Shown: one piece after another, positions 9,660 to 22,799 of the stretch
How positions within the stretch are numbered: position 1 is the stretch's first letter
Layout of the letters: each line of letters begins with the position of its first letter
Assembly (NCBI GenBank): GCA_963969395.1
Contig: OZ017795.1
Location: 62,001 to 126,000 of the forward strand
From: Pseudoscleropodium purum
Taxonomy: Eukaryota; Streptophyta; Bryopsida; Hypnales; Brachytheciaceae
DNA: 64,000 bases
Direction of reading: 5' to 3'
Made by a program: the position numbers and the translations under genes
Notes under the pieces: generated by a model
The model's input: only the letters and a program-made list of their open reading frames with translations
Told to the model about the DNA's origin: nothing
Databases searched by the model: none

Positions 9660-12600
9660 CCGAAATTTTTCTAAGTGTTGGACATCAATTAAACTGGGAT
9701 GATGCTTAAGACCCCGACATTTGATTTTTTTGGAAAAAATAGATAGAGTAAGGAATTTTGAATTGTCACAACTGAAGGAGCTTGCTAGTGACGGGTTCTT
9801 GCTTTTGTATTTTTCATTTAGTGTATGAACATCCAAAACATCAATTGGTTGAGCCAGAGTACCATTAGCTTGAAACACAAGCATATATTGATCAAAAATT
9901 CGAATTGAGAATTCAGCAGGGAAGGGTACTAGATTAACATATTGGATCACATGGCCAGATCAGCCCTCCACATCAGATCTGAAGTCAACCTAAGTTGACC
10001 AAGTTTCCTCACCCACAACCTACCTCTTAGCTTCACTTCAGGCCATATCTGGCGCGCCATCAGTGTTTTTTGGTTCTGTAGTAATGCACCATGTAGGAAA
10101 TGGAGGATGAAGGAAATGGAGGATGGTCCCTCCAAATTTAAACCACTGTGACTGTGCCACGACACTAGAGTTTGGCCACCATGGTGCCAAAAAAAAAAGA
10201 CCCTACTCCCCATGGATCTCCAATTGCTGGGAGTTAACACTCAATCTATGCACAGGTTCTTCAAGCCTCAAACACAAATGCAAAATAATTTACGTACACA
10301 CATTTGAGGTTTGGTCTTATAGATGTTGGAGTAGTGGATAGGGATTTGGTTGAAATATTAAAGCTAAAAGTATTTCATTGACCATAGTTTAAAAGTTGAT
10401 TTTGACTTTGATAGCCATAGTTTAGAATTGTTAGAAGTCAAACAATAAAAAACGAAAGGGAGAATCTATTGACTTGATGGAGTTCCTAGAGATTAGCTAA
10501 ATTAGAGAAAGGTTAGGAGGGATTAGTTGGAGCAAATTTGACTTTGAATATGTTAGCAAATACTTTTAAAAGGTTAGGATTTTCAAAGATTTGATGTAGA
10601 AAATTAGAGTCTTTCAAAAGAAAAGGAAAAAATTAAAAATTAAATGGAAAAAATCATATAAAATTTTTTATTTGGAACAAGTAAGGAAGTTTGGAGAAGA
10701 AAACTTGACCATCTCAAGTACAAATAGCAAGAATAAAAAATAAGGAGGAATGAAAAATGCGCACAACCAAGGGATGGATTTCACAATACAATTGGAGCAT
10801 GAATCAATTGATGATGTCAAGATGAGTGCTTAATCTCCAACTGCTAACGGTGTTTTGATTTTCCCTTTAATTCTTAATTTCAATTAACAATTCGGACCAT
10901 AGGAATAAAGTAGAGTCAACCCTTAATATCATTAAAAAAAGGTAATTTTAGGATTTAGAATAATATAGAAAACTTCCCTAGCATTCCAAAACTATATTAT
11001 ACTTCCAAGCCTGACAAAAATTGCAAAAGTTATGCTTGGATGAAATTTAATTAATTTTGGATGAAAAATCTGAATTACAAAGGATAGAATAGAATTTAGT
11101 TTATAAATTTTAACTCCTCATGGTGATCAAAATTTATTAACAAGATCAAATTAAGCATTGAAGAATCATAGAATTTTCTTTATTTAATAAAAGTCAGAAG
11201 CAAATGTAATAAAATAATTTCAAGGGAACGAGTGAAACAATAATTGGTACATTAGACAAGCCAATTAACGGTCAAAAAATTACCATTGATTTTTACTATG
11301 AACTTTGAATGAGAGAATTGACTTTCATTTAAACCATTGAAAACCTAAAGAATAAGTTGACTACTAGTTAGGTTAAACGTAAAATCAAAAGAACTTACTT
11401 TGAAAAAGTATGGTAGAAAAAAGACAAGGAATTAAAATTTTTTACTAATAAGGCCTTATGAAAATCTCGAAATGAGGAAGAAGTAGGAGCTTAAGAATAC
11501 ACTTGAAGGCTTTAAAGATAGAAATTAGATCAAATATCCATAGTCAAAATCAATTATAGAATAGGAGTAGGAACTATAGTTTTCCGTCTTCATCCAAATC
11601 TACCAACTTAAAATCACAATAGGATTTAGTAAAAAAGCTCCATTGCTTGGAAGGTAGCTTATTTACTACAAACCACTCACCTATAGAATTGAACCAATAA
11701 TAATAAAACCTGGTTGTATACATTGGAACTTAGAAGGTGGAGTTCCGAACACTCACAATAGATTTGGGTTGAATGTAAGTTTGGGTTTAGATTTTAGTTG
11801 GAAAATTTTTTAAATTATGTTCTAGTAGGGAATAGAGGGGTAATAAAAAATTCACTAAATTAAATTAATTGTTTGAAAACATGATTTCTCACTATCCACC
11901 CAAAAGACAACCCTCCACAAAGTCCTAACAAATGAATCTTAACTATGCTCATGTAACAAACAAAGATTTACAAAAGCTTTGTCGGGGTAGCTTGTAGAAT
12001 CAAATAAGCAAGCTTCCTAGCTTTTTTCTACATTCATTGTTCCTGAGAAAAATGGAAATTTGAATTGATTCAAACTATTGAATGTCACAACCCAAAAACA
12101 CTCTACATTTCTACTATAACAAGTGAAGTCCTAGATGTTGTGGTCAACAGGCCATTTATTTCTTTATGGATGGTTTTGTTGAACACTATCAAATTAAAAT
12201 TTGAAAATGTGACTAGAGCAAACCCATTTTTTTATTGCCAGATGGAGTGCCTAAGTTTGAATTTTCATGACCTTAATTGTTTTAGCACATGCTAGTCCTG
12301 AAATGGTGGCTGGGAATAATTTTATCTAGTGAGGGAATAGAAATAATGAAGATTGCACTATTTTTTGCTAATTTCTCATCAAGTTTGGAATTAGTAAAAT
12401 TAAAGAATATAGTTTGAATTGTTTTTGATAAATAGAAAAATCTATGTTTGAAAAGTGCAAACCCATAAATAGATTTTTGCAACTTCATTAGGTGTTAATG
12501 TATTATTTGTCACACAATAATGAAGTTGCTAACCATATCATATCACTGAAAAAAAACTATGTTGGCTTCAACAAAAAACATCATCTAGATTTTGTTGAAA

Positions 12601-13424
12601 ACCTTGTTTCCAACATGTTCTAGTACCTTCTACACGTACACTCCCATTGATCACCCTTATAAACAAATGGGATTATTGTTGAAAATAAGTTGTATATTCT
12701 AAAGCCATCTTGAATGGCTTTAACACAACCCTGTTTTATAACCTAAACTTGAAATCTCTACCATTGGAAGCACATTCAAAAGTAAGTACATAAAAAGGCT
12801 GGAAACTAAACTCTTTAGATTATTATAGAATAAAATCATTTAGTATATTTAAAACTAAATTCTTTATTTTTAATATTATCTTAGCATTGAGATTTGAATT
12901 TTGAATTTGAACTTATCAATTTAAAAAAGATACATTAAATTTTTTTTTAATTCATGGACAAAGACTTGTGTAGAGACTTGTGTATTGGACAACACTTGGA
13001 AAACATTCCATTTTCAAATACTAAACCTTGAAATATTAGTGTACATACGTCTTCTTTTCAACTTGTAAAAACTCTTATTTCTTGTCATTTTATAAAGAAG
13101 TTGCAAAAAGCACTATTTGTATCGCATCATACATTTCTAGGTGCATTTCAAAACAAAAGTTATGGTCTCTTTTCTTTCTTATGATGTAGCCTTTTCAAAA
13201 GGTGGAGTTCTCTCTTTCAAACTTCTAAAAGAAGATTTTCAATTCTTGTGAATTTGCATATAGATGCACAACATATTACAAAGTTAACCATGTAGATTTT
13301 AAGTCACAAGGCTTTGTTAGTGTGTGAAACCCTACGAAATCGCTTGTGCTGCCCTTAGAGGGGAGCCACCCTGTACCCTAGAACTAGGAATACACATCCG
13401 GGGTCCAGACTCCAGAAATGGCCA
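9660..13424. repeat. AT-rich gene-poor region, probably decayed transposons
   Basis: No supported gene. Open frames are short and have no domain. One piece (about 11615-11690, AATAGGATTTAGTAAAAAAG ... TTTACTACAAACCACTC) recurs inverted at about 61015-61080, so part of this region belongs to a dispersed repeat family. Confidence 0.45.
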
Positions 13425-13427
13425 TTA

Positions 13428-14500
13428 GAGCATCCCCACCAGTTGGGTTCCCTATCTTTATTTGGATGGTTTTCATCCGGATAGGGAAAACCCTCCCCCC
13501 ACCAACATGTTGTATCTGCAAGTTTTGGGGGAAGGGGGGTCCCAATCCCGTAAAGAGGATGGTGGATACCAAACTGGTGCTTGGTAACCTATATTCTATA
13601 TTTGGCATAAAGTGCCTGTCATTCACCCTGATCCTTTCACCCTTAAGTTAAACTTACTAGTTTTTGTCTTGTAATTCAATTCAAAAGACTGTTGAGTAAG
13701 CTCTCAATTTGGTTCTTGTTGTTAACTTGTTGCACTGTTATTATTATTCACTGATTAGGTAATTGTTGGGTTATTAATTAAGGTAATTGATTGATTAATT
13801 AATGTAATTGAATTAATTGATTAAATAATTAAGGTAATTGAATTACTTGATTAAATAATTAAGGTAATTGAATTACTTGATTAAATAATTAAGGTAATTG
13901 AATTACTTGATTAAAAAATATAGAAAATTTAAAATAATTAAGGATTTTAAGGTAATTTAGGTAATTGATTGTTAATTAAGGTAATTAATCAAGGGTCTAA
14001 TTAATAAGGTAATGGTATTCATTAAATCTAATGATAGTAAATTAAAAATACAATGATGGGGGAATAATTTAGTACTTGTAAAAGTAATAACCCATTTTTA
14101 ATTTAAATGGTAACTTGTATTCTTTTTAAACTAATGAAATAAAACATTGGTAAATTCTTTTGATAATAATAATGATGTGTAAATAATTAGAATGTATGAA
14201 TATATTTAATTTCTAATTTTATTTAAAATTGTGAACAATTATAATGTTCATCATTCCTTATGAATAATTATAATGTTTATAACTCCTTTTAGATAAAAAC
14301 ACTCCTTTGTTATTATCATTCAGCACTTGGAAGTAACATAGAAAACCAGCTGGGAACTTGCTACCCAATTTTACGCTAATTTAGAGAAAGTTTCTGCATT
14401 TGGGGAAGGACCAGTGGGTTGCTACTTCCCTACTCCAGCATGTTTGGATGAGTAAGCAAGTATTCAGATAGGGATACCGTAAGAGCTGGTGGAGATGCTC
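13428..14500. mobile_element. PIF/Harbinger-like non-autonomous element
   Basis: Imperfect terminal inverted repeats: the left end starts GAGCATCCCCACCAG and the right end, read on the minus strand, starts GAGCATCTCCACCAG. Both then reach a CCCTATCT word about 30 bases in. TTA flanks both sides (13425-13427 and 14501-14503). GAGCATCTCC ends with a TTA/TAA duplication are typical of plant PIF/Harbinger elements and their MITEs. The interior is AT-rich, encodes no transposase, and holds 30-bp tandem repeats at 13805-13920. Confidence 0.75.
13805..13920. repeat. 30-bp tandem repeat inside the Harbinger-like element
   Basis: Three to four copies of a 30-bp unit built from AAGGTAATTGAATTACTTG followed by ATTAAATAATT. 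Diverged GGTAATT words continue on both sides. Confidence 0.8.
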
Positions 14501-14503
14501 TTA

Positions 14504-17500
14504 CTCCGTATTACTTACTAGCTCCAACTAAGGGGTCTCAAGTGTTGCTTTTCATTTGATTTCAGGTAGGAGGTCCACAAACTAACCATTTAAGAGTTGA
14601 AATTGCTTTATAGGGAGCTGAAACTTCTTCAAAAAAATTTCATAAATTTTTCCTTGGAATACAAGTAGAATTGGCATGTAACCTCCAAGTTGCTTTGTTT
14701 TGGGGGGAGCTTTGTGAAATTAGTTATTAAATTTTGAAGCCAAAGTGGTATAAGGCTCTAATAGCATCTACCCCTTAAAATGTACATTGTCTATATATGG
14801 TCATTACCTAAAATCTACAAAAAGAGATATGTACATACAATGAACATTTAAGGAGGTTTATGCTTTTAGAACCTCCTACCTTAGACATTGTCCTCTTTAG
14901 AAGTAGGACCCCGTTCCTAAAGGGAAGTTTAGATTTGGTTAGATTTGGCGTGGATTCAATGAAATTTTACAAAAAGGGACACTTCTTGTTCAAGGTTGAT
15001 TGAAGGTGACATGAATCATTCAAAAAATGACATGGAAATTGAATTTTGGACACACTCTTGTTGAATTATTTGACCTCCACTTAAAAGACTATTGTATTTG
15101 TCAATTGTTTTAAATTTTTTTATAAACCCAAAAGATCTTAGCTAGAAATAAACATCACCCCTTTAGATTTATCCTATTGTAAATGGCACCACATGCTTTA
15201 TTACTGAAGCTATATGCCTAATGAAGCTCTAATCTAGGCCAAAATCCTACTCACTTTGCTATATAGGTTTTAGATGCTACAATATAATTATAAAATTTCA
15301 TTTTCAAAGAGAACCTTAAAGTAGGTGGATTGAATTAAGGTAGGGGTACAAATTCTACTTAAGTACCATCCTTCCATCTCTACCATGGATCTGTTTTTGG
15401 ATATTTTCAAAATTTCAAGTTGAGTTGGTTTAGGGTCTTAAGAAGTCTTAGAAAGAACTTTGGTTTTACAAAAAAATCCAAGTTGAAGTAGGAAGAGAAC
15501 TTGTCAAGACCCTAAAACTTCTTTAATTAAATCGAATACCAAATTTGAGTATAGGATACTGAAGGTTAGAATTATTTTTTTCCTATTAAAGTTTATTTTA
15601 CTTATGATGAAAAGAAAAGGTTACAATCATTTAAAATTGACCAGGATGCATTCACTTTTTTAATGTCTAGACATATAAAGATTAATGGATAGAGGAAGGG
15701 ACTAAATCCTTCATCCAAAGTAGGTCTAATAGAGAAGATTTACCTTGACAAAAAATGCAAGAGTTTTATATTATTTACAAATAATTTTTTTGGAAATTCT
15801 AAATTCTTATTTGTAATCAAGGACCTCAAATTCACTAATAGAGTTCTAGTACAAATCCTAGATGCAATACAATATATGGGATTTTTTTTACTTTTATCCC
15901 TAAAGAACCAATTTGAATGGAGGATTTAGTGTCTTATATAGATAGATGCCCCTTGGGCTTCTAGAGGGTATCCAAGCAAATAATATTGTTTTTGCATCAC
16001 ATATCTTTAAAGTCCTCACCGAGAGTTGTAGGTCTATCTTCATTGTATTAATTGTAAAAAGTAATGATGTGATTTCTATAGGTCACAACTACTTGAATGT
16101 TATCTTGCCATGCATGTGTACAAAATAGTATAAATGGTAGTGGTAAGCTTATTGACCCTAAACTCTACAAATATCAATCTATTACAAGCATTCTAGATAT
16201 GCAATTGGATGGCAAAGCTATAGCACATTGCTTACTCCAATAGATTAATAGGATAGTCACCTTAGGCTTATAATAATATTTTTTTTTATCTTGGAATGAC
16301 CAAGGCTTTTTTTGAGCTTCTAAAAATTTGTTCTAATTTGAATAAAAATCCAACATTTTTGTAAGTCGTATTAATTTTTGGACATTGTAGCAATAAAATT
16401 TCAAACTAAACATGTTACAAATCACTCAATATAAGAGAATACAACAATATCACCCAAAAAAGATTATAATATTTGATTCTAAAGGTGTTAAAACTACAAA
16501 AGTGAATTGAAATCTTTGAATCCCCTTTTGACATATTAGATGTAAAAAAATTGGTCTTCCTCAAAATATGAAGTTTAAAGGCCTAACATACATAATTCCA
16601 ATCAATTCATGGCTTTTCAAAATGTACTCTACAATTTTTTTAAAAGACTTTTGAAATTTGATTTCCTCTTCAAGATGTAGTGTATTCAAGGCTTGGTTTC
16701 AAGAGTCTTTAACATTATCGAGAGTCAAGATTATAATGGACATCCTTGTCCAAGATCTTGAAGAAAAAATCATTATCAATGGTTTTCTAAATTGGATTTT
16801 TGGTACTAGAACTAGACTTCAAGAAAAAATTCTCAAAAATATGACTTTGGTTGGTCTTTATTTCAATTCAAAGTTTTGCAAACACTAGATTCCTATGCCT
16901 TAGGCCTTCTAGAAACAATCATTATGTACTCCTTGTCTTAGGAGTTAGCAAAGATATAATCTAGATTATTTGGATATCAAATAATGCTAAAGTCTTCAAT
17001 CAACAATATTGGTCAATTGATTTGATACGGTGATCGATCTAGGAGGTTCTATGTGACACAAATCAAGCAGCATAAATGAAGGAAAAAATTGCAAGCTAGT
17101 ACCTTTGGCCCTACATATTTTTACCCTAACAATGGAATTTGTCCATTTGTTTCACCCCAAAAATTGCACTCTAGGATCATCCTCAAGAGACTACAACCAT
17201 ATGGGTGGAATTTGAGCAATCTTGGCTTAAATCTTATATTTTAGTAGTTGGATAGATGTATAGATGAGTGTTTCAATTAAGCCATGACAAAGATGTTTTT
17301 AAAAAATGTTAGTATTACAAAGGCTATAGGCCACAATTTCTACCATTTTTTTACCAATTTTTTGACAAGTGATACTTAATAGTTAGATTATGAAGTAGAT
17401 TTGGGAAATATTTGTGTAGTTGATTTAAGAACTCTAACTTTTAATAGGAATAAGGGACTTTTGAATTGTAATGTAGGGACTTATTATGATTGAGTAAAGC

Positions 17501-19825
17501 ATTACATATGAACTTTTTTGAGAATATAGATGTATTTAAACGTTTTGTGGTGACTTTGTTATAAGTGCTTTTAATTTTTGCTTGAGTGAAATGCTTCTAG
17601 TATTATAAGAATTTCTTTTAATGTAGAATAAAGTATTTTGAAGTTGTGAACCCTTAAATGTCTATACATTGAAAAAATAGATGTACCTTAATGAACCTTG
17701 TTTATAACTTTTGAAAACCCTATTTTTTTAACTCGATTTAAACTAAGAAAATGAAGTTTGATAAGTTTTGCTTCTATTCCTTTTCAAAATTTTGAAAAAT
17801 GTCAAAAGTGGAAGGAATTATTCCATGTAAAAGCCCTGTATATTATAATCCTAAAAACACAAAATGGAGTCTTTTTCATTCAAATTTAAAAAAAAAAAAA
17901 TTGATTTTGAATTTGAACTAAAAAATCATGGTTTTCATTCTATCTTTTGTTTATGGTAAAAAGTTTAAATCTTTCTAATACATCTTATAATTTAGTTTAG
18001 TATGTACATTTAGATTTTAAAGATCACCCTAATTTTATTTTTCTACCAAAATTGTTCCAAAACATTTCCCTAACTGGAAAATAAATTATTCTACTATAAG
18101 AAAACATCAAAATTGTACTAATCTATCAAATAAAAATAATAGATTGTTTTAATAGTCAAATTTGACTTAAAGGTCTTTGTTGTGGTTGTTTTGGATGTAA
18201 AAAATAAAATAGTGAATTGAAAACTTTACACACTACTACATTTCACTACTTTTACTCTCTTGAAAAAATTTCAAATTGTTTGGATTGTTTTTGCTATTTA
18301 TACTCATTTATTTCCAATTTCTGCAACAAAAATGATAATAATTATAATTTTTCTTAGAACAAAATGAAGTTTCTCATAGTTCTAAGTGATGAAAATATGA
18401 GCTTTCTATTTGAACACAATTTGAATGGCTAAATTTAAACTAAGATAGAAAGTTTGACCACTATATATTGGATGAACCCTTTAGGGATTTAAATAAAAGT
18501 AAAATTTAAGGATGTTTTTTAATAAGTATTTATTATAATCATTAAAAATTTTTCACCTATTGTATTTTACTTTGAATTTTTTTAGGGTTTAGGTCTAATG
18601 TAGTGCCTGATCTAGGAAATAGGACTTTGTTTTCAAACTCTTTGAAAATAGAAGAAAAGAAAGCATGGATTCCATGTGGGCATGAATGTTGAGTTTTTCC
18701 AACATTTATGATTTGTACATTTTTTTCTTTGTGCATTTCTATTCATATACTATGAGTTTTGCAAATAGAGTGCCTTTACTAAATCACAAGAAATGGGGCT
18801 ATTTTTTAATCCCTTAGAAAACAAAGAAATGTATAAGTTGCATGGATTGAATGTGGGTATGAATGTCAAGCCTCAAGTTTATTGATGACTTGTATAATTT
18901 TGTCCTTGCCTATTCTAGTTCAATTTCATGACTTCCATGATTTGAGTGTCCTAATTATAAAACAGTGCCCCTTTTTCTACTCCTAAGGAAATGGTGAAAA
19001 ACAACTTGATTAATATGGGAATGGTGAATTCATTAAAATGGCAATATTCCATGAAAATGACCCTAAATATGTCAAATACAATATAAGAATACCACGATTT
19101 TATTAGAATTCACTATGGAAGAACAAATGTAAAGTCTATAGTATTAAGAAGTTGTAAATTTTAATCATCACCCATTTTTTTTTAAATTCCATGATTTTTG
19201 ATATTGGAGTTCATTTATAGGGTAACCCCTCAAAGCCCAAGGAATTTGGACAAAAGCCAAATGTATTATTAAATATTAGTTCTATAATTTTTTGGAAGTC
19301 AATATCAAAGAAGAGAATGTGAAGCATGGAAAGTAAAGAGTTTGCATCTTTTCAAAATCAAAAAATTGTTTTCAAATTCCCTACAAAAGAATTTGGAAGA
19401 CATAACTTCAAAATGCCATCCTAAATCCAATTTCTATCTTGGAATAGTAATTGATTTTTTGGGCTAAAATTTTGGTTTCTATTGATTTGTGCCAAAATGA
19501 AAAAGATCTAGTAATAAGAACATTAATAGTTTTTCCAAGTATGTAGTAAGTTTTTCAACACTAGGCATTTCTAAACTATTTCCTTAATAAGTTTTTGGTT
19601 TAGGGTAAAAACCTTAGTTTTGAATATAAATGGTGCTAGAAAATTCAATTTTTTACAAGAAGGAGCCAAAAAAGATTTTAAAATGAAGTATTTTGGGCCT
19701 AGAATTATTGCACAAAGTTTGGGAACAACCTTGAAATGGTTGTTGTAGGACTAAGGGTTAAATCATGTTCATTTTTCCTTTACCCTTGAAAAAAGAAGGA
19801 AATGAATTTCCATGAATTGAATGTG
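14504..19825. other. AT-rich gene-poor region
   Basis: About 5.3 kb with no frame longer than about 76 codons and no recognisable domain or clear transposon end. It is probably old, decayed repeat sequence. Confidence 0.4.
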
Positions 19826-19829
19826 GCCA

Positions 19830-21535
19830 CAAAGATTGTGTAACCTAGCCATAGCAATGGTGTAACCCAGCCATAGTTATGGTGTAACCCGGCCATAGTG
19901 ATGGTGTAACCCGGCCATAATGATGGTGTAATCCGGCCATAGCAATGGTGTAATCCAGTCACAGAGATGGTGTAACCCGGCCACAGTGATGGTGTAACCC
20001 TGTCATAGTGAAGGTGTAACCCGGTCACAGCGATGGTGTAACCTGGCCACAATGATGGTGTAACCCGGCCATAGTGATGGTGTAACCCGGCCACAATGAT
20101 GGTGTAATCCGGCCATAGCAATGGTGTAACCCGGTCACAGTGATGGTGTAACCCGGCCACAGTGATGGTGTAACCCGACCACAAGGATGGTGTAACCCAG
20201 TCACAAAGATGGTGTAACCCGGCCACAGGGATGGTGTAACCCGGTCACAGTGATGGTGTAACCTGGCCACAGTGATGGTGTAACTCGGCCACAGTGATGG
20301 TGTAACCGGACCACAGTGATGGTGTAACCCAACCATAGTGATGGTGTAACCCGGCCACAGTGATGGTGTAACCCGACGACAGGGATGGTGTAACCCAGCC
20401 ACAAAGACGGTGTAACCCTGTCATAGTGAAGGTGTAACCCGGCCACAGGGATGGTGTAACCCGGTCACAAAGACGGTGTAACCTTGTCATAGTGATGGTG
20501 TAACCCTGTCATAGTGATGGTGTAACCCTGTCATAGTGATGGTGTAACCCAACTACAGGGATGGTGTAACCCGGTCACAAAGATGGTGTAACCCGGCCAC
20601 AGGGATGGTGTAACCCGGTCACAAAGACGGTGTAACCCTGTCATAGTGAAGGTGTAACTCGGCCACAGTGATGGTGTAACCCGGTCACAAAGATGGTGTA
20701 ACCCGGCCACAGGGATGGTGTAACCCGGTCACAAAGACGGTGTAACCTTGTCATAGTGATGGTGTAACCCGGCCACAGTAATGGTGTAACCCGGTCACAA
20801 AGATGGTATAACCCGACCACAGTGATGGTGTAACCCGGCCACAGGGATGGTGTAACCCGGTCACAATGATGGTGTAACCTGGCCACAGTGATGGTGTAAC
20901 CCGACCACAGTGATGGTGTAACCCGACCACAGGGATGGTGTAACCCGGCCACAAAGACGGTGTAACCCTGTCATAGTGAAGGTGTAACCCGGCCACAGTG
21001 ATGGTGTAACCCGACCACAGGGATGGTGTAACCCGGCCACAAAGACGGTGTAACCCTGTCATAGTGAAGGTGTAACCCGGCCACAGTGATGGTGTAACCC
21101 GGCCGCAGTGATGGTGTAACCCGGCCACAGGGATGGTGTAACCCGGTCACAGCGATGGTGTAACCTGGCCACAGGGATGGTGTAATCCGGCCACAGTGAT
21201 GGTGTAACCCGACTACAGGGATGGTGTAACCCGGCCACAGTGATGGTGTAATCCAGCCACAAAGACAATGTAACCCTGTCATAGTGAAGGTGTAACCTGG
21301 CCGTAGTGATGGTGTAACCCGGCCACAAGGATGGTGTAACCTGGCCACAAAGACGGTGTAACCCGGCCATAGTGACGGTGTAACCCAGCCATAGCAATGG
21401 TGTAACCCGGTCACAGTGATGGTGTAACCTGGCCACAGTGATGGTGTAACCCGGCCACAATGATGGTGTAACTCGACCACAGTGATGGTGTAACCCGGTC
21501 ACAAAGACGGTGTAACCCGGCTTCAAAGACGGTTA
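19830..21535. repeat. 22-bp minisatellite with GGTGTAACCCGG core
   Basis: About 75 tandem copies of a 22-bp unit made of ATGGTGTAACCCGGCCACAG plus two bases. The variable part is CCACAGTG, TCACAAAG, CCATAGCA or TCATAGTG. Three units give a 66-bp, 22-codon period, so long minus-strand frames arise with a repeating GLHHHCGRVTPSLWPGYT peptide. These carry no sign of being genes. Some larger blocks (for example the GTCATAGTGAAGG combination) recur together, suggesting higher-order amplification. Confidence 0.95.
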
Positions 21536-21539
21536 ATGA

Positions 21540-22790
21540 AAACAAGGCCTTGGGACTTTAGAGGTTAAGCCCCCGCTCGGAATGTGTAAATTTTATCTAA
21601 CATGCAAATCTGACATTCAAGTATTATTTTCAAAAGAATATAAAAAGACGAATGATAGAATAATCTCTTTGTAAAAAGAAATGTAGTTTTTTATAGAAGA
21701 AATAAAGATTCAAGGATTCTTGGCTCCTTGAAGAAATACCATATTTATGTGACAAGGCTACATGATGCAACCTAATCTTTCCTCTTGTTGCTTTTGTGCA
21801 TGCCTTCAAATGTCTTTTCATACTTCTTCCTACATTTTTTTCACTTCTGGATTGAGCTTTCACCCTAACTTCTTTGTCTTCTTTATCCTTATGAAAATCA
21901 TGGACATTGATTGATTATTTTTAGAAACATGGTTTCTATGCACTATGGTTTAAGACCTATACTTGGCCCCATTTGTCATTAGTTGGAGATGAATGAAAAT
22001 CCATTGGGTGAAAATATTCTTTAGATTAGAACAGTTTTAGTAGCTAAAATTCTAAGGTGAAGCTTAAATACCAAGTGAAATAAGAACTTTTTTTTAGTGA
22101 ACATTTGAAGGATGCCATATTCATATACGCAACAATATATTACTTTCTTTGTGGGGCTTTGCCAAAGGAATGGCATTGTCCAAGAATATTTGAAATTGTT
22201 GTTGAGAAAAGAACAATATACATGATTCTAGAATCAATCTAAATGAGGAATTTCTCTACAAATTTGAAGGCCAACTTTGGCATTATTTCATTTTCAAACC
22301 ATTTATAAATGTCATTGGTTTTTTCTATGGATTTGAATATATATAAATCAAACTTTATGGATGCTCTGTACTTTTGATATTTAAAAGAAACAATTTTACA
22401 AGTTTAATTGCTTAAAGGATATGGTAGGACTATACTTTTAAATCTCAAACATACTTTTTTACAAGAAACTTTTTGTTGATATAAAATTAATACAGAATCT
22501 ATATCTTACATCAATGAAGGGCTTCAAAATATTCATTTCGTAAGAATATGAAGATCAAGTTGTACATGTAAGGTGAAAACCATATATCTTCATACTTACT
22601 ATACTAGAGTAAGAAGTGAAATTTAGAGATTATATTTTGTAGAGGAAATATACATTTTAATATATTGAAGGGTTGAAGTGCCATAAAATCTTATATTTGA
22701 TACATTTTAAGTACTATAGCTTAATTTTCAAAAAATATTTTGAGCCCATTGCACTTTAGTATTTAAAAAAGTACAAATGGTGCTTATATT
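21540..22790. other. AT-rich region, nothing recognised
   Basis: No supported gene, transposon end or tandem repeat between the 22-bp array and the degenerate repeats that begin near 22.8 kb. Confidence 0.35.
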
Positions 22791-22799
22791 AGTACCCAA

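Noticed and set aside
19780..21526. Long minus-strand frames with GLHHHCGRVTPSLWPGYT repeats
   Set aside because: They follow mechanically from a 22-bp repeat whose three-unit period is a multiple of three. No start context, domain or codon pattern suggests a gene.
19830..21535. CRISPR-like array
   Set aside because: Units are directly adjacent 22-bp repeats without unique spacers, in a plant nuclear context.
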